Shown: in pieces, positions 51,231 through 54,418 of the stretch
Position numbering within the stretch: position 1 is the first letter of the stretch
Layout: each line of letters starts with the position of its first letter
From: Frankia sp. RB7
GTDB lineage: Bacteria; Pseudomonadota; Alphaproteobacteria; Rhizobiales; Xanthobacteraceae
Reading direction: 5' to 3'
Assembly: GCA_030403585.1 (NCBI GenBank)
Contig: JAUEPE010000043.1
Location: 1-54,418, forward strand
DNA length: 54,418 nucleotides
Notes under the pieces: generated by a model
What the model was told of the DNA's origin: nothing
What the model saw: the letters and a program-made list of their open reading frames with translations, nothing else
Databases searched by the model: none
Made by a program: the position numbers and the translations under genes

Positions 51231-52196
51231 ATGAGCAAAGCGGTCGCCCCACAAATCGAGCTCGCCAGCGCCGATCCCTCGATCGCGCAGGAGATGACGC
51301 GCTGGCTGGCGCATCTCGGCGCCGAGCGGCGGCTGTCGCCGAAGACGCTGGAGGCCTATGCACGCGACCTGCGGCAGTGCCTGGATTTCCTGTGCAGCCA
51401 TTGGGGCGAACGCGTGACGCTCGCCCGTTTTGCGTCGCTGGAAGCCACCGATATCCGCGCCTTCATGGCGATGCGGCGCGCCGATGATATTGCCGGCCGT
51501 TCCCTGATGCGCGCGCTCGCGGGCCTGCGCTCCTTCGGCCGCTTTCTGGAGCGCGAGGGCAAGGGCAAGGTCGGCGCACTCTCCGCCATCCGTGCGCCGA
51601 AGGTCGCGAAAACCTTGCCGAAGCCGTTGCCGATGGCATCGGCAAAACGCCTGGCCGACGCCGACGAACGCGCCGGCGAGGATCGCGAGACCTGGATTCT
51701 GGCGCGCGACGCCGCCGTGATGGCGCTGCTCTATGGATCGGGCCTGCGCATCTCCGAGGGGCTCGGCCTGAAACGCCGCGAGGTGCCGCGCCCCGGCGAA
51801 GGCGACGTGCTGATCGTCACCGGCAAAGGCAACAAGACGCGCATGGTGCCGGTGCTGCAAAACGTACTCGCGCTGATCGACGAATATGTCGGGATGTGCC
51901 CGCATACGCTGCCGCCGGAAGGACCGATCTTCGTCGGCGCGCGCGGCGGTCCGCTGAGCCCGCGCATCATCCAGCTCGCGATGGAGCGGCTGCGCGGCGC
52001 GCTCGGCTTGCCCGACAGCGCCACGCCGCACGCGCTGCGGCATTCCTTCGCCACGCATCTGCTCTCGCGCGGCGGGGATCTTCGCGCGATCCAGGAATTG
52101 CTCGGCCACTCCTCGCTCTCGACCACGCAGATCTATACCGGCATCGATTCTGAACGATTGCTGGAAGTCTATGCGAGCGCGCATCCAAGGCGCTGA
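51231..52196 (+). CDS. xerC: Tyrosine recombinase XerC
   Basis: The 321-residue protein has the N-terminal SAM-like DNA-binding domain (LAHLGAERRLSPKTLEAYAR) and the catalytic domain with all six key residues: Arg (LLYGSGLRISEGL), Lys (VTGKGNKTRMVPV), His-x-x-Arg (HALRHSFATHLLS), His (LLGHSSLSTTQIY) and Tyr at the end of that motif. XerC with XerD resolves chromosome dimers at dif. The position next to priA and the core housekeeping genes, and the full length, argue for the housekeeping XerC rather than a phage integrase. Confidence 0.95.
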   Translation: MSKAVAPQIELASADPSIAQEMTRWLAHLGAERRLSPKTLEAYARDLRQCLDFLCSHWGERVTLARFASLEATDIRAFMAMRRADDIAGRSLMRALAGLRSFGRFLEREGKGKVGALSAIRAPKVAKTLPKPLPMASAKRLADADERAGEDRETWILARDAAVMALLYGSGLRISEGLGLKRREVPRPGEGDVLIVTGKGNKTRMVPVLQNVLALIDEYVGMCPHTLPPEGPIFVGARGGPLSPRIIQLAMERLRGALGLPDSATPHALRHSFATHLLSRGGDLRAIQELLGHSSLSTTQIYTGIDSERLLEVYASAHPRR

Positions 52197-52303
52197 GAGA
52201 GTCGGTCGCTGATTCCTGACATCAACCTGTCATCGCGCGCATGCCTCTTGCGCAGGCCGCACGGTTCGGTCAATCGTTACGGAACCGACACAGGAGGGGA
52301 CTC

Positions 52304-52897
52304 ATGAGCGCACACGAAAGCATGGAGCACGCCGAGCATGCCGAGCACGCATCGGGCGAGAGCAGGAAAATCGCTCTTCTGATCGCGGTGCTGGCGCTGT
52401 TCCTGGCGATCTCCGAGACGCTCGGCAAGGGCGCCCAGACCGAGTCGATCAGCAAGAACGTCGAGGCCTCCAATCTCTGGGCGTTCTTCCAGGCCAAGAG
52501 CATCCGCCGCACCGTCGTCCAGACTGCTGCCGACCAGGGCAAGCTGACGCTGGGCGCCGCCACCGACGACGCCATGAAGGCCACGGTGCAGAAGCAGATC
52601 GACGACTGGCAGAAGACCGCGGCGCGCTACCGCTCCGAGCCCGAGACCGGCGAAGGCACCGAGCAGCTCGCCGAGAAAGCCAAGGAAGCCGAGCACGTGC
52701 GCGACGAGGCGACCGCGAAATATCATCACTTCGAGCTGGCGTCGGCCGCCTTCCAGATCGGCATCGTGCTGGCGTCGGCCACCATCATCACCGGCATGCT
52801 GCCGCTCGCCTGGGTCGCGGGCCTGCTGACGCTCGCCGGCCTAGGCATGACCGTGCTCGGTGCATGGTGGCCGCATCTGTTGCATCTGCACGGGTGA
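52304..52897 (+). CDS. DUF4337 membrane protein
   Basis: The 197-residue protein starts with a His/Glu-rich head (HESMEHAEHAEHASGES), then a first membrane segment (ALLIAVLALFLAISETLG). A soluble helical part carries ETLGKGAQTESISKNVEASN and LWAFFQAKSIRRT, the DUF4337 signature, and two C-terminal membrane segments follow (AFQIGIVLASATIITGML and LAWVAGLLTLAGLGMTVLGA). ATG 52304 follows CAGGAGGGG at good spacing. The function of the family is unknown. It stands alone and is followed by a hairpin repeat pair. Confidence 0.88.
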   Translation: MSAHESMEHAEHAEHASGESRKIALLIAVLALFLAISETLGKGAQTESISKNVEASNLWAFFQAKSIRRTVVQTAADQGKLTLGAATDDAMKATVQKQIDDWQKTAARYRSEPETGEGTEQLAEKAKEAEHVRDEATAKYHHFELASAAFQIGIVLASATIITGMLPLAWVAGLLTLAGLGMTVLGAWWPHLLHLHG

Positions 52898-52928
52898 GGG
52901 GCGTTACGGCAAATTCGGCGTTAGTCCC

Positions 52929-52993
52929 GTCATCCTGAGGTGCGAGGAGCGCAGTGCGTTAGCACTGTGCTCGGAGCCTCGAAGGATGAATGG
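52929..52993 (-). repeat. Hairpin intergenic repeat, copy A5 (longer variant)
   Basis: CGTCATCCTGAGGTGCGAGG on the left and GCCTCGAAGGATGAATGG on the right flank an extended inner stem (GCGCAGTGCGTTAGCACTGTGC). Reverse orientation of the same family as A1-A4; it follows the DUF4337 gene. Confidence 0.82.
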
Positions 52994-53010
52994 CCGAGAT
53001 GCAGCCGGGC

Positions 53011-53058
53011 CGTCGCCCTTCGAGGCTCGCCGAAGAGGCGAGCACCTCAGGGTGACGG
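53011..53058 (+). repeat. Hairpin intergenic repeat, copy A6
   Basis: GCCCTTCGAGGCTCGCC on the left and GGCGAGCACCTCAGGGTGA on the right form a nested stem. Forward orientation, making an inverted doublet with A5 just before the 3' end of the convergent membrane protein gene. Confidence 0.82.
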
Positions 53059-53067
53059 TGAGAAATA

Positions 53068-53598
53068 TCACCGCGCTTCGTGCACGCTCTTGCGAAAGCG
53101 CTGGATCAGGCGGAGCGTGCGCGAGGACCAGCCTTCGCCGTTGCCCTTGATCAGCTCGCGGATGCGGCGCTTGACCGGTTCGACCAGCTCGGTCGCCTTG
53201 GCGCGCAACCTCAAGACCAGCTCGTAGAGCCGCTCGAACCAGTGCATCTCCAGAAGCTTGTCGCGCGTGACGTCGAACACGAAGGCGGTGACGCCGACGC
53301 CGAGCATCTTTGCGAACAGGATCGTGAACACCGCGCTGGTCCAGTATTCATGCGTGAGCAGCCACAGGCCGACCAGCTTGAGCGGAAACAGCGGGATGAT
53401 CGGGACCGCGAACACGATCAACGTCATCGCCGGCGACAGCGCATCGACGCGATCCGACAGCCATTGCTTGAACCGGGCGAGCGGGATCAGTGCGACAACG
53501 CGCGCAACGATCGGCTCGCAATGGTCCCATAGCCAGGCTTCGATCAAAAAGATGATCGCCAGCAGGACCCAGACCGGTTGCAGAAGGCGGCGCAGCAT
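53068..53598 (-). CDS. Membrane protein of unknown function
   Basis: The 176-residue protein has a first membrane segment (PVWVLLAIIFLIEAWLW) and a second hydrophobic region (AMTLIVFAVPIIPLFPLKLV, continuing into GLWLLTHEYW) and third (SAVFTILFAKMLGVGVTAFV). The C-terminal 60 residues are charged and helical (ELVEPVKRRIRELIKGNG). No catalytic motif is present. The arrangement suggests a small inner-membrane protein with a cytoplasmic tail. It lies 34 bp downstream of the lpd gene on the same strand, so it is probably its co-transcribed neighbour. No function is proposed. Confidence 0.75.
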   Translation of the reverse strand: MLRRLLQPVWVLLAIIFLIEAWLWDHCEPIVARVVALIPLARFKQWLSDRVDALSPAMTLIVFAVPIIPLFPLKLVGLWLLTHEYWTSAVFTILFAKMLGVGVTAFVFDVTRDKLLEMHWFERLYELVLRLRAKATELVEPVKRRIRELIKGNGEGWSSRTLRLIQRFRKSVHEAR

Positions 53599-53632
53599 GT
53601 GTTTCCCGCCCGATTCGGCTCTGGGCGCGAAC

Positions 53633-54418
53633 CTACATATGGATGGCCCGCTTGCCGACTGCAAGCGCGGCTTCCTTGACGGCTTCCGAGCGGGTCGGAT
53701 GCGCGTGGCAGGTGCGGGCGAGATCTTCCGCACTGCCACCGAACTCCATGAGAACGCAGGCCTCGTGGATCATTTCGCCGGCTTCGATGCCGATGATGTG
53801 CACGCCGAGCACACGATCGGTCTTCGCATCTGCGAGAATCTTCACGAAGCCGTCGGTGGTCTGATTGACCTTGGAGCGGCCGTTGGCGGTAAAGGGAAAC
53901 TTCCCGACGGTATAAGCCACGCCGGCCTGCTTCAGCTCCTCCTCGGTCTTGCCGACGGAGGACACTTCCGGGGTGGTATACACGACGCCTGGGATAACGT
54001 CGTAGTTCACGTGGCCGGCCTGGCCTGCGATGATCTCCGCAACCGCCACGCCTTCGTCCTCGGCCTTGTGCGCGAGCATGGGACCGGCGACGACGTCGCC
54101 GATGGCATAGACGCCCTTCAGGCTGGTGGCGAAATGCGGATCGATCTGCACGCGACCGCGGGGATCGAGCGCGACGCCGGCTTCCTTCAGGCCCAGGCCA
54201 TCCGTGTACGGCACGCGGCCGATGCAGACGAGCACGACATCGGCCTCTAACGTCTCGGCGGCGCCGCCTGCGGCGGGCTCGATGGTCGCCTTCAGCGTCT
54301 TGCCCGAGGTGTCGACCGCGGTGACCTTGGCGCCGAGCTTGAACGCAAAGCCCTGCTTCTCGAGGATGCGCTGGAATTGTTTTGCAATTTCGCCGTCCAT
54401 GCCGGGCAGGATGCGATC
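53633..54418 (-). CDS. lpdA: Dihydrolipoyl dehydrogenase, C-terminal part (runs off the window)
   Basis: About 261 C-terminal residues are present; the start lies right of the window. Visible are the second half of the NAD domain (DRILPGMDGEIAKQFQRILE), the FAD-binding GVYAIGDVVAGPMLAHKAEDEG motif (ATG/GD type), and the dimerisation domain. The dimerisation domain has the active-site His-Glu pair in CHAHPTRSEAVKEAA and VVYTTPEVSSVGKTEEEL. This is the E3 subunit that reoxidises lipoamide in the pyruvate, 2-oxoglutarate or glycine cleavage complexes. The partner complex genes are outside the window. Confidence 0.95.
   Translation of the reverse strand, partial: DRILPGMDGEIAKQFQRILEKQGFAFKLGAKVTAVDTSGKTLKATIEPAAGGAAETLEADVVLVCIGRVPYTDGLGLKEAGVALDPRGRVQIDPHFATSLKGVYAIGDVVAGPMLAHKAEDEGVAVAEIIAGQAGHVNYDVIPGVVYTTPEVSSVGKTEEELKQAGVAYTVGKFPFTANGRSKVNQTTDGFVKILADAKTDRVLGVHIIGIEAGEMIHEACVLMEFGGSAEDLARTCHAHPTRSEAVKEAALAVGKRAIHM

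Noticed and set aside
51231..52196. Tyrosine recombinase as the integrase of the 13.6-19.7 kb island
   Set aside because: It lies more than 30 kb away, beside priA, with the sequence character of housekeeping XerC.

Overview
The window is high-GC chromosomal DNA of an alphaproteobacterium, most likely Bradyrhizobium or a close relative (Nitrobacteraceae). This rests on gene content and order (obgE-proB-proA-nadD-rsfS-rlmH-envC-ctpA-divergent deacetylase-rppH, then atpHAGDC, rlpA, priA, xerC), FixL/FixJ-like motifs, many Crp-like and MocR regulators, and intergenic palindromic repeats typical of that group. No database search was run; all family names come from motifs and protein character read by eye.

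Left part (1-9.1 kb): a signalling neighbourhood. It holds the start of cheA, a single-domain response regulator, two adjacent Crp-like paralogues (the first broken by a frameshift), a lone Hpt protein, a small protein fusing a FixL-like dimerisation helix that lacks its histidine to a FixJ-like HTH, two proteins of unknown function, and an EAL protein whose receiver lacks its phospho-acceptor aspartate. From 9.1 to 13.3 kb come a DMT transporter divergent from a MocR regulator, then a DUF2157/GDYXXLXY membrane pair.

Accessory segment (13.6-19.7 kb): a vapBC pair, a two-gene AAA+ ATPase/subtilisin protease operon that matches the ietAS type (plasmid stabilisation and anti-phage defence), two copies of tRNA-Ser(CGA), and a second vapBC pair between the two tRNAs. 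The ATPase/protease genes look less GC-rich than their surroundings. This is the best candidate for a transferred conflict system in the window.

Core segment (19.7-54.4 kb): an epoxide-hydrolase-like enzyme, a ROK-type protein whose motif order is circularly permuted, rplU-rpmA, an acetyltransferase, a second DMT transporter, a MaoC-like protein, obgE, a sulfatase-family hydrolase, a Bug-type binding protein, proB and proA (split by a parDE module whose toxin is broken by a 17-bp insertion), nadD-rsfS-rlmH-envC-ctpA, a divergent polysaccharide deacetylase, two tandem RppH-like Nudix genes, a class III nucleotide cyclase with a periplasmic tail, the F1 ATP synthase operon atpHAGDC, rlpA, priA divergent from xerC, a DUF4337 protein, a membrane protein and the C-terminal part of a dihydrolipoyl dehydrogenase.

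Repeats: six related hairpin repeats lie as inverted pairs at three convergent gene junctions (20.7, 28.4 and 53.0 kb), a REPIN-like layout. Other repeat families lie at 6.75, 13.46/40.45 (24-bp exact match), 40.49 (7-bp tandem), 42.8 and 48.8 kb. No CRISPR array, rRNA or insertion sequence was seen.
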